Assembly: GCF_002979415.1 (NCBI RefSeq)
Contig: NZ_PCOT01000025.1
Span: 1 to 59,288, forward strand
Length of the DNA: 59,288 bases
Reading direction: 5' to 3'
Source: Microbacterium sp. MYb72
GTDB taxonomy: Bacteria; Actinomycetota; Actinomycetes; Actinomycetales; Microbacteriaceae
This document shows positions 40,267 through 50,740 of the stretch, in pieces (the stretch's first letter is position 1; the number at the start of each line of letters is the position of its first letter). The translations under genes and the position numbers were made by a program. The notes under the pieces were generated by a model. That model did not search any database. It was not told the origin of the DNA and saw only the letters and a program-made list of their open reading frames with translations.

Positions 40267-41538
40267 GTGGCAGCAGGAACCCTGGGTGACGCCGACCTCG
40301 TCGACATCGACGCGCAGCTCGCAGGCACCGACGCGCTGCTGACGACCGAGTATCCGGGAGACGACGGCACCCGCCAGCCCGTGCACACCCTGTACGTGCC
40401 GGCGGACCGGTTCACCCCGGAGCTCCCCGCGGCGTACGGAGCGAAGGCGGCTGCGGCCGTCGCCGCGGTCGGCGGGACGGTCGCGCTCGCCGAAGCGGTC
40501 GGCCTCGGGCGCCTCGCCTCCGAGCTCGCCCCCCTGGTCGACGCGAAGCTCGTCGCCGAGCCGATCGAAGACCTCCGCCTCGACTTCGAAGACGGCTACG
40601 GCGCCCGACCGGATGCCGAGGAGGACGCGGATGCCGTGCTCGCCGCCGAGCGCGTGGCGGCAGCCGTGGCCGCCGGCGTCGCTCCGCCGTTCATCGGCAT
40701 CCGCTTCAAGTGCTTCGAGGCGCCGACCCGGCGCCGCGGCATCCGCACCCTCGATCTGTTCCTGACGAACCTCGCCGGTCTCGGTCCGCTGCCCGCGGGG
40801 CTCGTGCTCACGCTGCCCAAGGTGACGACGGTCGCGCAGGTCGAGGCCATGGTCTCGCTGTGCGAGAGGTTCGAGGAGCGCCTCGGCCTGCCCGCAGGGC
40901 GCCTCCGCTTCGAGGTGCAGATGGAGACGCCGCAGCTGATCGTCGCGGCCGACGGGTCCGTGCCGGTCGCCACGCTGCTGCACCGTGCGAACGGACGCGT
41001 GTCGGCCCTGCACTACGGTACCTACGACTACAGCGCCTCGCTGCAGATCGCCGCGGCGTACCAGTCGATGGAGCATCCGGCCGCCGACTATGCGAAACAG
41101 GTCATGCAGGTCGCCGTCGCCGAGACGGGGGTGCGGCTCTCCGACGGATCGACGAACGTGATCCCGATCGGCGAGAACGCCCTCGACGCCTGGAGGCTGC
41201 ACGCGCGCCTCGTGCGGCGTTCGCTGGAGCGCGGCTACTACCAGGGCTGGGATCTCGCCGCCGAGCAGCTGCCCACCCGGTACCTCGCGACCTATGCGTT
41301 CTACCGCGAGGGCTTCCCCGCCGCGGCGAAGCGCCTCGACAACTACCTGCACGGCAGCGACGCCGCCATCATGGACGAGCCGGCGACGGCTCGGGCCCTC
41401 GCGCGCTTCGTCGTGCGCGGACTGGAGTGCGGCGCCGTCACCGAGGCGGAGGTGCGGGATGCCGCGGCCGCCACGCGCTCCGAGCTGATCAGGCTCGCCC
41501 ACCCGAAGCTCGCCGTCTCCGAGGAGGACAACTCATGA
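40267..41538 (+). CDS. DUF6986-type lyase, malate-synthase-like TIM barrel
   Basis: 423 residues from GTG 40267. A GTG at 40258 also fits and overlaps the malic enzyme stop, but GAGGAG at 40253-40258 is 8 bases before 40267 and would be inside the other start. Acid-rich blocks DLRLDFEDGYG, FEVQMETPQL and LHYGTYDYSAS look like the metal and CoA-ester chemistry sites of malate synthase and HpcH lyases. I see no assigned function. Position between malic enzyme and allE suggests condensation of glyoxylate or a related 2-carbon acid. Confidence 0.65.
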   Translation: MAAGTLGDADLVDIDAQLAGTDALLTTEYPGDDGTRQPVHTLYVPADRFTPELPAAYGAKAAAAVAAVGGTVALAEAVGLGRLASELAPLVDAKLVAEPIEDLRLDFEDGYGARPDAEEDADAVLAAERVAAAVAAGVAPPFIGIRFKCFEAPTRRRGIRTLDLFLTNLAGLGPLPAGLVLTLPKVTTVAQVEAMVSLCERFEERLGLPAGRLRFEVQMETPQLIVAADGSVPVATLLHRANGRVSALHYGTYDYSASLQIAAAYQSMEHPAADYAKQVMQVAVAETGVRLSDGSTNVIPIGENALDAWRLHARLVRRSLERGYYQGWDLAAEQLPTRYLATYAFYREGFPAAAKRLDNYLHGSDAAIMDEPATARALARFVVRGLECGAVTEAEVRDAAAATRSELIRLAHPKLAVSEEDNS

Positions 41539-42362
41539 GCACCGACACCCGCACGTACTACACGCCCGCCGGCGGACTCCCGCCGCAGAGCGATCTGCTC
41601 ACCGACCGCGCGGTCGTGAAGCTCGCGTACACCTTCATCCCGAAGGGCGTGCTGCGCGACATCGTCACCAGCAGCCTCCCCGGCTTCACGAACACGCGCG
41701 CATGGATCATCGCCCGCCCGACCCCGAGCTCGGCGACCACGTTCTCGCAGCTGATCGTCGAGATCGCTCCGGGCGGGGGGGCGGCGAAGCCCGAACCGGA
41801 GGCCGGTGTCGAGGGCGTCGTCTTCGTCACCACGGGACGGCTCACGCTCACGCTGGACGGGGAGCGCCACGTGCTGGAGGAGGGCGGCTACGCGTTCCTC
41901 GCACCGGGGGCGAAGTGGTCGCTCGCGAACGAGGGCGACGAGATCACCAGCTTCCACTGGATCCGCAAGGCCTACGAGTGGCTCGACGGCGTCGACGCCC
42001 CGGCATCCTTCATCACCAGCGACAAGGACATCGCGCCGGTCTCGATGCCCGACACCGACGACGTCTGGGCCACCACGCGCTTCTCCGACGCCAGCGACAT
42101 GGCGCACGACATGCAGGTGAACATCGTCACCTTCAAGCCGGGCGGGTCGATCCCGTTCGCGGAGACGCATGTGATGGAGCACGGGCTGTTCGTGCTGCAG
42201 GGCAAGGCCGTCTACCGCCTGAACGACGACTGGGTCGAGTGCGAGGCGGGGGACTACATGCTGCTGCGCGCCTTCTGCCCGCAGGCGTGCTACGCCGGAG
42301 GCCCCGAGGACTTCCGGTACCTGCTCTACAAGGACATGAACCGCCAGATCACCCTGACCTGA
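41535..42362 (+). CDS. allE: (S)-ureidoglycine aminohydrolase
   Basis: 275 residues, bicupin. Releases ammonia from (S)-ureidoglycine to give (S)-ureidoglycolate. The C-terminal cupin carries the Mn site: Glu, His and His in FAETHVMEHG and a Gln in CPQACYAGG, as in E. coli AllE (YlbA). ATG 41535 overlaps the preceding stop (ATGA). Its substrate would come from allantoate amidohydrolase, which is not in this window. Confidence 0.9.
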   Translation: MSTDTRTYYTPAGGLPPQSDLLTDRAVVKLAYTFIPKGVLRDIVTSSLPGFTNTRAWIIARPTPSSATTFSQLIVEIAPGGGAAKPEPEAGVEGVVFVTTGRLTLTLDGERHVLEEGGYAFLAPGAKWSLANEGDEITSFHWIRKAYEWLDGVDAPASFITSDKDIAPVSMPDTDDVWATTRFSDASDMAHDMQVNIVTFKPGGSIPFAETHVMEHGLFVLQGKAVYRLNDDWVECEAGDYMLLRAFCPQACYAGGPEDFRYLLYKDMNRQITLT

Positions 42363-42378
42363 CGTCTTCCGTCAGCCT

Positions 42379-42414
42379 GAAGGCGCCGCCCCGCTGCTGC
42401 GGGACGGCGCCTTC
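42379..42414. terminator. Terminator after allE
   Basis: Perfect 10-bp stem: GAAGGCGCCG (42379-42388) with CGGCGCCTTC (42405-42414), followed by GTCGTC. Confidence 0.75.
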
Positions 42415-42492
42415 GTCGTCGCCGGCCTCTCCATGACCAGGGCCCTACGGCATCCCGCACCACGGGCCGACGCCGAGGACACGGCGCACGGT

Positions 42493-42563
42493 CGGGAGGA
42501 GAAAACGCCCTCGGGCTGAGGAATCCCGCGGAATCCTCAGCCCGAGGGCGCTTTCTCCTCCCG
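42493..42563. repeat. 71-bp near-perfect palindrome between convergent genes
   Basis: Arms of about 32 bases starting CGGGAGGAGAAA and ending TTTCTCCTCCCG pair at all but a few positions around a short CCCGCGG centre. The arm is related to the unit repeated after aceE (37251-37820). It lies in the 434-base gap between allE and the leftward MFS gene. The rest of the gap (42564-42750) holds a 14-base direct repeat CGGAGCGTTGACGT (near 42562 and 42595) and no gene I can recognise. Confidence 0.75.
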
Positions 42564-42752
42564 GAGCGTTGACGTGAGGGGAGGTTGACCGTGACCGGAG
42601 CGTTGACGTGCCGGGAGACCGACGAGCCGGAGCGCGTCGGCCCGGATGCCGCGGCTGACGTCGTACGCCCCGTGAGGCGTGTCGTCTCGGTCGCCGGCGC
42701 GTCCTCGCTCAACGACCGGGGACTGCTCGATGGACGGGGCCGAAAGTGTGAG

Positions 42753-42780
42753 AGGAGCGGGGCCCGGGGGCCCCGCTCCT
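42753..42780. terminator. Terminator of the leftward MFS gene
   Basis: AGGAGCGGGGCC at 42753 onward pairs perfectly with GGCCCCGCTCCT ending 42780, with a loop of about 4 bases. It lies 17 bases beyond the stop at 42797. Confidence 0.75.
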
Positions 42781-42796
42781 CGACTGATCCGACGGG

Positions 42797-44197
42797 TCAG
42801 GCCTTCGCGACAGCGGCGGCGGCGCGCTCCTCGACGGTCGGGATCTGCTCGATCCGGCCGAGCACCACCGTGTAGAAGACGATGCCGATGACCAGCATGA
42901 TGCCGGCGACGATGAACGCCCAGGCGAAGCTGCCGGTGAACTGCACGATGAATCCGGTGACGATCGGAGCGGTCGTGCCGATGAGGTTGTTCACCGTGTT
43001 CATGACGGCGCCGGTCGCGCCCACCGCGCCCTCGGGGGCGATCAGGGCGGGGAGCGAGTTCGTCACGCTGAACGTGATGGTGATGCCCGTGATCCCCAGG
43101 GTGATCCAGACGAGCGACCAGACGAGGTCGGTGGTGAACGCCGTCCCGACGATCGTGGTGGCGAGCAGCATCCCGCCGATGATGAACACCCGCCTGACCG
43201 CGGTGCTGGACCTGCCGTTGCGGACCATGCGGTCCAGCAGGTAGCCGGGGAGCAGGTACTGCACGACGACGGCGAACAGCCAGGGGACGGCGGTGAACAG
43301 GCCCGACTTCGCGACGTCCATGTGCATCTGCGACTGCAGGAAGCCCGGCAGCCAGGTGAGCAGCATCCACTGCACGTAGCCGGCGCAGCCGAGGCCGAGG
43401 GACATGCCCCACACCTTGCGCTGGCGCAGGATGTATCCGAGGTTGGCGAGCGGGTTCGGCGTCGGAGCGTCTTCGTGCTGCGCACCGCCGTCGAGGATGT
43501 GGTTCAGCTCGGCGTCGCTCAGCCGGCCCTTGCGGTTCATCTCCTTCGGGTCGCGGTAGAAGACGAAGAACACGATGAAGTAGACGAGGCTGAGCACGCC
43601 GATGGTGATGAACGCGCCGCGCCAGCCGAACAGGGCGACGGCAGCGCCGACGAGCGGGAAGCCGATCACGTTGGACAGGCGCTGGCCGCTGTCGAAGATC
43701 ACGGTGGCCATGCCGCGCTCGCTGCGAGGGAACCAGTAGCTGGTGGTCTTCATGGCGCCGGGGAAGATCGGCGCCTCGGCGAGGCCGAGGATCAGCCGGG
43801 CGATGAGGAGCAGCCCCATGCCGCTGATCATGGCGGTGAGGAAGCAGGAGACCGCCCACAGCACGGTTGCCGCCCGCATGACCCACTTGATGCCGATCTT
43901 GTCCAGCAGCATGCCCATCGGGATCTGCATGAGCGCGTACGACCAGCCGAAGCTGCCCAGGATGATGCCGATCTGGCCCTCGGTGAGGCCGAACTCCATC
44001 CGCATGTCGTGTTCCGCGATGGACATCGAGCTGCGGTCGATGTAGTTGATCAGCACCGCGAAGAACAGCAAGAACCCGATGGCCCAGCGGACGCGGCCGA
44101 CCTTCTTCGCCTTCGGGACGATCAGTCCGGTGCGGGGGATCAGGTCGTTCCGCCCTGAGGGCGGCCCTGCGGGATCGCGAGGATCGGTGGATGACAT
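42797..44197 (-). CDS. MFS transporter of the purine/glyoxylate regulon
   Basis: 466 residues, about 12 hydrophobic segments. ACS-family features: INYIDRSSMSIAEHDM in the first helix, EAPIFPGAMKTTSYWFPRSERGMA after helix 4. Related transporters take hexuronates, glucarate or other organic acids. The divergent hyi-glxR-gcl-glxK operon and operators of the same regulon suggest uptake of glycerate, glyoxylate/glycolate, allantoate or a related acid. ATG 44197 has AGAGAGGT-like sequence upstream (minus strand). Confidence 0.8.
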   Translation of the reverse strand: MSSTDPRDPAGPPSGRNDLIPRTGLIVPKAKKVGRVRWAIGFLLFFAVLINYIDRSSMSIAEHDMRMEFGLTEGQIGIILGSFGWSYALMQIPMGMLLDKIGIKWVMRAATVLWAVSCFLTAMISGMGLLLIARLILGLAEAPIFPGAMKTTSYWFPRSERGMATVIFDSGQRLSNVIGFPLVGAAVALFGWRGAFITIGVLSLVYFIVFFVFYRDPKEMNRKGRLSDAELNHILDGGAQHEDAPTPNPLANLGYILRQRKVWGMSLGLGCAGYVQWMLLTWLPGFLQSQMHMDVAKSGLFTAVPWLFAVVVQYLLPGYLLDRMVRNGRSSTAVRRVFIIGGMLLATTIVGTAFTTDLVWSLVWITLGITGITITFSVTNSLPALIAPEGAVGATGAVMNTVNNLIGTTAPIVTGFIVQFTGSFAWAFIVAGIMLVIGIVFYTVVLGRIEQIPTVEERAAAAVAKA

Positions 44198-44281
44198 GTG
44201 AGACCTCTCTTGCTCATCGTCGAGTTGAGTCTGGACGCTCCCAGACGGGGCGCCCGGTCACTGTATCCCCGCGGCGATAGT

Positions 44282-44327
44282 TTTCGAAAGAGGGAATTCA
44301 ATATCCATATAGCGGAAAGGTTGGTAT
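44282..44327 (-). promoter_or_regulatory. MFS promoter with paired operators
   Basis: Sites written on the plus strand: TTTCGAAAGAGGGAA (44282-44296) and ATCCATATAGCGGAA (44303-44317), 21 bp apart. On the minus strand a TATACC box (44327-44322) precedes them; its -35 would overlap the TTGACA of the divergent hyi promoter. Confidence 0.6.
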
Positions 44328-44348
44328 ATCACTCGAGGCTCCGAATCG

Positions 44349-44413
44349 TTGACACGTCGAGCCTTCGCGCGTAGTCTTTTCATTACTAGGAACTTTTCTT
44401 CCACGATTCGAAA
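44349..44413 (+). promoter_or_regulatory. hyi-glxR-gcl-glxK promoter with paired operators
   Basis: Best promoter in the window: TTGACA (44349-44354), 17 bases, TAGTCT (44372-44377). Operators TTTCATTACTAGGAA (44378-44392) and TTCCACGATTCGAAA (44399-44413), 21 bp apart, start immediately after the -10 box. The hyi ATG is at 44428. Confidence 0.75.
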
Positions 44414-44427
44414 TCAAGGATGATCTC

Positions 44428-45213
44428 ATGAGCTACACCGTCAACGCCTCGATCCTGCTGACCGAGCTGCCGATCACCGAGCGCCCCGCTGCGGTCAGGG
44501 CGGCTGGTTTCGACGCCGTCGAGTTCTGGTGGCCGTTCTCCTCCGCGGTTCCCGCGCAGGACGACGTCGACGCCTTCGTCGCGGCCATCCAGGATGCCGG
44601 CGTGCAGCTCACCGGCCTCAACTTCTTCGCGGGCGACATGCCGACGGGCGATCGCGGCCTCGTCTCCTGGATCGGCCGCGAGGACGAGTTCCGCGCCAAC
44701 GTCGAGGTGGTCGTCGCCATCGGCGAGCGGCTCGGCACGAAGGCCTTCAACGCCCTCTACGGCAACCGCATCGAGGGCGTCGACGCCCAGGCGCAGGACG
44801 ACCTCGCCGTGCAGAACCTCGCGATCGCGGGTGCCGCAGTCGCGAAGATCGGCGGCATCGTGCTGCTGGAGCCGGTCTCGGGCATGGACGCCTACCCCCT
44901 GAAGACCGCGGCCGACGCGCTGGCGATCATCGCCAGGGTCGCGGACGAGCACGGCGTCGACAACGTCAAGCTGCTCGCCGACTTCTACCACCTGGCCGTC
45001 AACGGCGACGACGTCGCGGCGGTCGTCGCCGACCACGCCGCCGAGTTCGGTCACATCCAGATCGCCGACGCCCCCGGGCGCGGCGAGCCCGGCACCGGCG
45101 ACCTGCCGCTCGCGCAGTGGATCGCCGACGCCCAGGCGGGCGGCTATGCCGGACCCATCGGACTCGAGTACAAGGCCACCCAGGCGGACCCCTTCGCCTG
45201 GATCCAGAACTGA
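44428..45213 (+). CDS. hyi: Hydroxypyruvate isomerase
   Basis: 261 residues, xylose-isomerase-like TIM barrel. Interconverts hydroxypyruvate and tartronate semialdehyde, linking Gcl product to the reductase. Seen: AGFDAVEFWWPF, LNFFAGDMPTGDRGL, the metal-binding Glu in LLEPVSGMDAYPL, DFYHLAVNGDD and HIQIADAPGRGEPGTG. ATG 44428 with AAGGATG upstream. First gene of the glyoxylate-to-glycerate operon. Confidence 0.93.
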   Translation: MSYTVNASILLTELPITERPAAVRAAGFDAVEFWWPFSSAVPAQDDVDAFVAAIQDAGVQLTGLNFFAGDMPTGDRGLVSWIGREDEFRANVEVVVAIGERLGTKAFNALYGNRIEGVDAQAQDDLAVQNLAIAGAAVAKIGGIVLLEPVSGMDAYPLKTAADALAIIARVADEHGVDNVKLLADFYHLAVNGDDVAAVVADHAAEFGHIQIADAPGRGEPGTGDLPLAQWIADAQAGGYAGPIGLEYKATQADPFAWIQN

Positions 45214-45238
45214 CACCCCCTCGCGAAGGAGCGACGAC

Positions 45239-46117
45239 ATGACCAGCATCGCCATCATCGGCCTCGGCATCATGGGTCTCCCCATGGCCAAGAACCTCGT
45301 CTCGGCCGGCTACGACGTGACCGGATTCAACCGCAGCCAGCAGGCCATCGACACGCTCGTCGAGGCCGGAGGCACGGGCGCGACTAGCATCGCGGATGCC
45401 GTGAAGGACGCCGACGTCGTCATCACGATGGTCCCCGACTCCCCGGACGTCGAGGGCGTCGTGCGCGGCGAGGACGGCGTCTTCGCGAACGCGAAGGCGG
45501 GCGCCCTGTGGATCGACAACTCCTCCATCCGCCCCGATGTCGCCAAGACGCTGGCGGAGGAGGCCGTCGCGGCCGGCTTCGGCGCCGTCGACGCCCCGGT
45601 CTCCGGCGGCGAGCAGGGCGCGATCGACGGCGTGCTGTCGATCATGGTCGGCGGATCCCCTGAGGACTTCGCGAAGGCCGAGCCCGTGCTGAACGCGATC
45701 GGCAAGACCATCGTGCACGTCGGCCCCGCCGGCGCCGGTCAGACCGTCAAGGCGGCCAATCAGCTCATCGTCGCCGTCAACATCCAGGCGCTCGCCGAGG
45801 CGGTCACGTTCCTCGAGGCGTTCGGCGTCGACACGGATGCCGCCCTCACGGTCCTCGGCGGCGGCCTCGCCGGCTCCAAGGTCCTCGACCAGAAGGGGCA
45901 GAAGATGCTGAACCGCGACTTCGCCCCCGGATTCCGCCTCGCCCTCCACAACAAGGACCTGGGCATCGTCACCGCAGCCGCGCGCTCCGTCGGGGTCACC
46001 GTCCCGCTCGGCGCTGCCGTCGCACAGCTCGTGAACGCCCTCGTCGCCCGCGGCGACGGCGGCCTCGACCACTCGGGCCTCTTCAAGCTCACCGCAGAGC
46101 TCTCCGGTCGCGACTGA
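45239..46117 (+). CDS. glxR: Tartronate semialdehyde reductase
   Basis: 292 residues. Reduces tartronate semialdehyde to D-glycerate. Beta-hydroxyacid dehydrogenase fold: [15 protein letters not shown] at the N-terminus, [14 protein letters not shown] substrate loop, catalytic Lys in [15 protein letters not shown], and [20 protein letters not shown] 45239 follows AAGGAG; 25 bases after hyi. Confidence 0.93.
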   Translation: MTSIAIIGLGIMGLPMAKNLVSAGYDVTGFNRSQQAIDTLVEAGGTGATSIADAVKDADVVITMVPDSPDVEGVVRGEDGVFANAKAGALWIDNSSIRPDVAKTLAEEAVAAGFGAVDAPVSGGEQGAIDGVLSIMVGGSPEDFAKAEPVLNAIGKTIVHVGPAGAGQTVKAANQLIVAVNIQALAEAVTFLEAFGVDTDAALTVLGGGLAGSKVLDQKGQKMLNRDFAPGFRLALHNKDLGIVTAAARSVGVTVPLGAAVAQLVNALVARGDGGLDHSGLFKLTAELSGRD

Positions 46118-46149
46118 GCGACCCCCATCACTTTCCCCAAGGAGACATC

Positions 46150-47937
<1,788 letters not shown>

Positions 47938-47946
47938 GACCGGTCC

Positions 47947-49062
47947 ATGCGCATCCTGATCGCCTCCGACAAGTTCAAGGGCTCCGCCACCGGGGCCGAG
48001 GTCGCGGCGTCGCTCGCCGACGGCATCCGGACGCTGATCCCGGATGCCGTCGTCGAGGCGGTTCCCGTCGCCGACGGCGGCGAGGGCACGGTCGACGCGG
48101 CGATCGCGAGCGGGTTCGACCCCGTGACCGCGACGGTGACGGGCCCCGTCGGGCAGCCCGTCACCGCGGGGTTCGCGGTGCGGGGCTCCGAGGCGATCAT
48201 CGAGATGGCGGCAGCGAGCGGGCTCGACCTGCTGCCGAACGGCGAGAAGGCCCCGCTGACGGCGACCAGCCGCGGCACGGGCGAGCTGATCGCCGCGGCC
48301 CTCGACCGCGGGTGCACGACGATCGTGCTCGGCGTCGGCGGGAGTGCGAACACCGACGGCGGCGCCGGGATGCTGCAGGCGCTGGGCGTCTCCCTCCGGA
48401 CGGAGGATCGTCCGGTGCGGGCCGGCGGCGCCGCGCTCGTCGAGCTCGTCTCTGCTGATGTGTCGGGGCTCGATCCGCGGCTCGCCGAGGCGGAGATCGT
48501 GCTGGCGAGCGACGTCGACAATCCGCTCCTCGGGGACCGGGGTGCGGCTGCCGTGTTCGCGCCGCAGAAGGGGGCGAGCGCCGATGACGTCGCCGCCCTC
48601 GAGGCGGGCCTCGCACGATTCGCCGCCCTCCTCGAGCAGCAGCCGGGGGTGCGGCCCTCGGCATCCGCCCCCGGCGCCGGGGCCGCTGGGGGCGTCGGGT
48701 ATGCGGCTCTGGCGGTGCTCGGCGCGCGCCGTGAACCCGGCATCGACGTCGTGCAGCGGCTCACCGGACTCGCCGATCGCATCGTCGGCGCCGACCTCGT
48801 CATCACGGGCGAGGGCAGTCTCGACGATCAGAGCCTCGGAGGCAAGACGCCCCTCGGGGTGGCCGCCGCCGCGCGTGCGGCGGGGGTGCCCGTCGTGGCC
48901 GTGTGCGGGCGGTCGACGCTGTCGGCGCAGGAGGCGACGGATGCCGGATTCCGCCGTGTGCACGCGCTGAGCGCGCTCGAACCCGACCCTGCCACGAGCA
49001 TCGCGAACGCGAAGACGCTGCTCGTCGAGGTCGGCGCCCTCATCGCGCGCGATCTCCTCTGA
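47947..49062 (+). CDS. glxK: Glycerate kinase
   Basis: 371 residues, GlxK/GarK type. Phosphorylates D-glycerate, ending the pathway in glycolysis. Seen: LIASDKFKGSATGAEVAASLADG, PVADGGEGTVDAAI, GVGGSANTDGGAGMLQALG, and the late ITGEGSLDDQSLGGKTPLGVA. The start at 47947 lies 9 bases after gcl, so it is co-transcribed. Family members giving 2-phosphoglycerate dominate. Confidence 0.93.
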   Translation: MRILIASDKFKGSATGAEVAASLADGIRTLIPDAVVEAVPVADGGEGTVDAAIASGFDPVTATVTGPVGQPVTAGFAVRGSEAIIEMAAASGLDLLPNGEKAPLTATSRGTGELIAAALDRGCTTIVLGVGGSANTDGGAGMLQALGVSLRTEDRPVRAGGAALVELVSADVSGLDPRLAEAEIVLASDVDNPLLGDRGAAAVFAPQKGASADDVAALEAGLARFAALLEQQPGVRPSASAPGAGAAGGVGYAALAVLGARREPGIDVVQRLTGLADRIVGADLVITGEGSLDDQSLGGKTPLGVAAAARAAGVPVVAVCGRSTLSAQEATDAGFRRVHALSALEPDPATSIANAKTLLVEVGALIARDLL

Positions 49063-49080
49063 TTCTGGTATCCCAAAGCA

Positions 49081-49145
49081 TTGACACGACATCACCGCGT
49101 GTGGTGAAATTTCTTTAGTTGAAAACTAGATTCCATATTACGGAA
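49081..49145 (+). promoter_or_regulatory. Allantoin permease promoter with paired operators
   Basis: TTGACA (49081-49086); 17 bases on lies GTGAAA (49104-49109), a poor -10 in the expected place. Operators TTTCTTTAGTTGAAA (49110-49124) and TTCCATATTACGGAA (49131-49145), 21 bp apart. A poor -10 suggests either an activator or low basal activity. Confidence 0.65.
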
Positions 49146-49191
49146 CTACCCTGCAGCATCTCTTACCTGACGGAGCGGTCAAGGAAAGGCA

Positions 49192-50724
49192 ATGATGTCC
49201 ACCGAAGAGTTCGTCCACATCCCGAGCAGAGCGTCAGAGGGCCTCGACGAGGCGCCCTCCATCACCATCGCCGTGCAGGCCGGCATCAGCCCCCGTCTGT
49301 ACAACACCGACCTCGCGCCCACGACCCGCGAGGGTCGCCACTGGAGCGCGTACAGCATCTTCACCCTGTGGGCCAACGACGTCCACAGCCTCGGCAACTA
49401 CGCGTTCGCGATCGGCCTGTTCGCCCTCGGCCTCAGCGGCGGCGCGATCCTCGGAGCACTCGCCTTCGGAGCGCTGTTCCTGTTCCTGCTGCTCACCCTC
49501 TCCGGGTTCATGGGTGAGAAGACGGGCGTCCCGTTCCCCGTCATGAGCCGCATCGCCTTCGGCGTCCACGGCGCGCAGATCCCCGGCCTGCTCCGCGGCA
49601 TCGTCGCGATCGCGTGGTTCGGCATCCAGACCTTCCTCGCCTCGCAGGTGCTCCAGGTCGTCATCCTCGCGATCGCCCCCGGCGCGGCATCCCTCCAGGA
49701 GGGGTCCTTCCTCGGGCTCTCCGCCCTCGGCTGGATCACCTTCGTCGTGCTGTGGATCGTGCAGGTCATCATCGTCAGCTACGGCATGGAGATGATCCGC
49801 AAGTACGAGGCCTGGGCCGGCCCCATCATCCTCGCCACCTTCGTCGCCCTCGCCGTATGGGTGCTCGTGCAGAGCGGCTTCCAGATCGACTGGGCCCCGC
49901 ACGGCACCGCAGAGGGCGGGGAGCTGTGGCTCAAGATGCTCGGCGCCGCCTCCCTCTGGGTCTCGATCTACGGCACCTTCGTGCTGAACTTCTGCGACTT
50001 CACCCGCGGTGCGAAGTCGCGCAAGGCGATCATCAAGGGCAACTTCTGGGGCATCCCGATCAACATGCTGTTCTTCGGCGTGATCGTCGTCGTCCTCGCC
50101 GGCGGCACCTTCCAGATCGACGGCACCGTCATCACCTCCCCGGCCGACGTCGTCGCCGCGATCCCGAACACGTTCCTCCTCGTGCTCGCCTCGCTCGCAC
50201 TGATCGCACTCACGGTCGCCGTCAACCTCATGGCCAACTTCGTCGCCCCGACCTACGCCTTCACGAACCTGCTGCCCAAGCACCTGAACTTCCGCAAGGC
50301 GGCGATCCTCTCCGCGGTGATCGGACTCGTCATCACGCCCTGGAACCTGTACAACTCGCCGATCGTCATCAACGTGTTCCTCGGCGGCCTCGGCGCCCTG
50401 CTCGGCCCGCTGTTCGGCATCATCATGGTCGACTACTGGCTGATCAAGAAGCAGCAGATCAACGTGCCGGCGCTGTACTCGACGTCGCCGGTGTCGGAGT
50501 ACGCGTACTCCCGCGGATTCAACCCCCGCGCGATCATCGCCCTCGTGGTGGCCGGCGGCATCTCGCTGCTGCTCACCTTCCTCCCGGTCTTCGAGTCGGT
50601 GCGCGAGTTCTCCTGGTTCTTCGCCGCGGGGCTCGCGGCCATCGTCTACGGTGTGATCGCCGACCGTCGCGGCCCGTTCCACGACGTCGACGCGGGCGAC
50701 ATCGCCGTCACCCCGACCCACTGA
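49192..50724 (+). CDS. pucI: NCS1-family allantoin permease
   Basis: 510 residues, about 12 hydrophobic segments. Hydantoin/allantoin transporter family: LYNTDLAPTTREGRHWSAYSIFTLWANDVHSLGNYAFA, FPVMSRIAFGVHGAQIPG, and NFCDFTRGAKSRKA. Place upstream of the racemase-like and allantoinase genes supports allantoin. ATG 49192 or 49195; AAGGAAAGG precedes. Confidence 0.88.
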   Translation: MMSTEEFVHIPSRASEGLDEAPSITIAVQAGISPRLYNTDLAPTTREGRHWSAYSIFTLWANDVHSLGNYAFAIGLFALGLSGGAILGALAFGALFLFLLLTLSGFMGEKTGVPFPVMSRIAFGVHGAQIPGLLRGIVAIAWFGIQTFLASQVLQVVILAIAPGAASLQEGSFLGLSALGWITFVVLWIVQVIIVSYGMEMIRKYEAWAGPIILATFVALAVWVLVQSGFQIDWAPHGTAEGGELWLKMLGAASLWVSIYGTFVLNFCDFTRGAKSRKAIIKGNFWGIPINMLFFGVIVVVLAGGTFQIDGTVITSPADVVAAIPNTFLLVLASLALIALTVAVNLMANFVAPTYAFTNLLPKHLNFRKAAILSAVIGLVITPWNLYNSPIVINVFLGGLGALLGPLFGIIMVDYWLIKKQQINVPALYSTSPVSEYAYSRGFNPRAIIALVVAGGISLLLTFLPVFESVREFSWFFAAGLAAIVYGVIADRRGPFHDVDAGDIAVTPTH

Positions 50725-50740
50725 CCCAGGGAGAACGATC

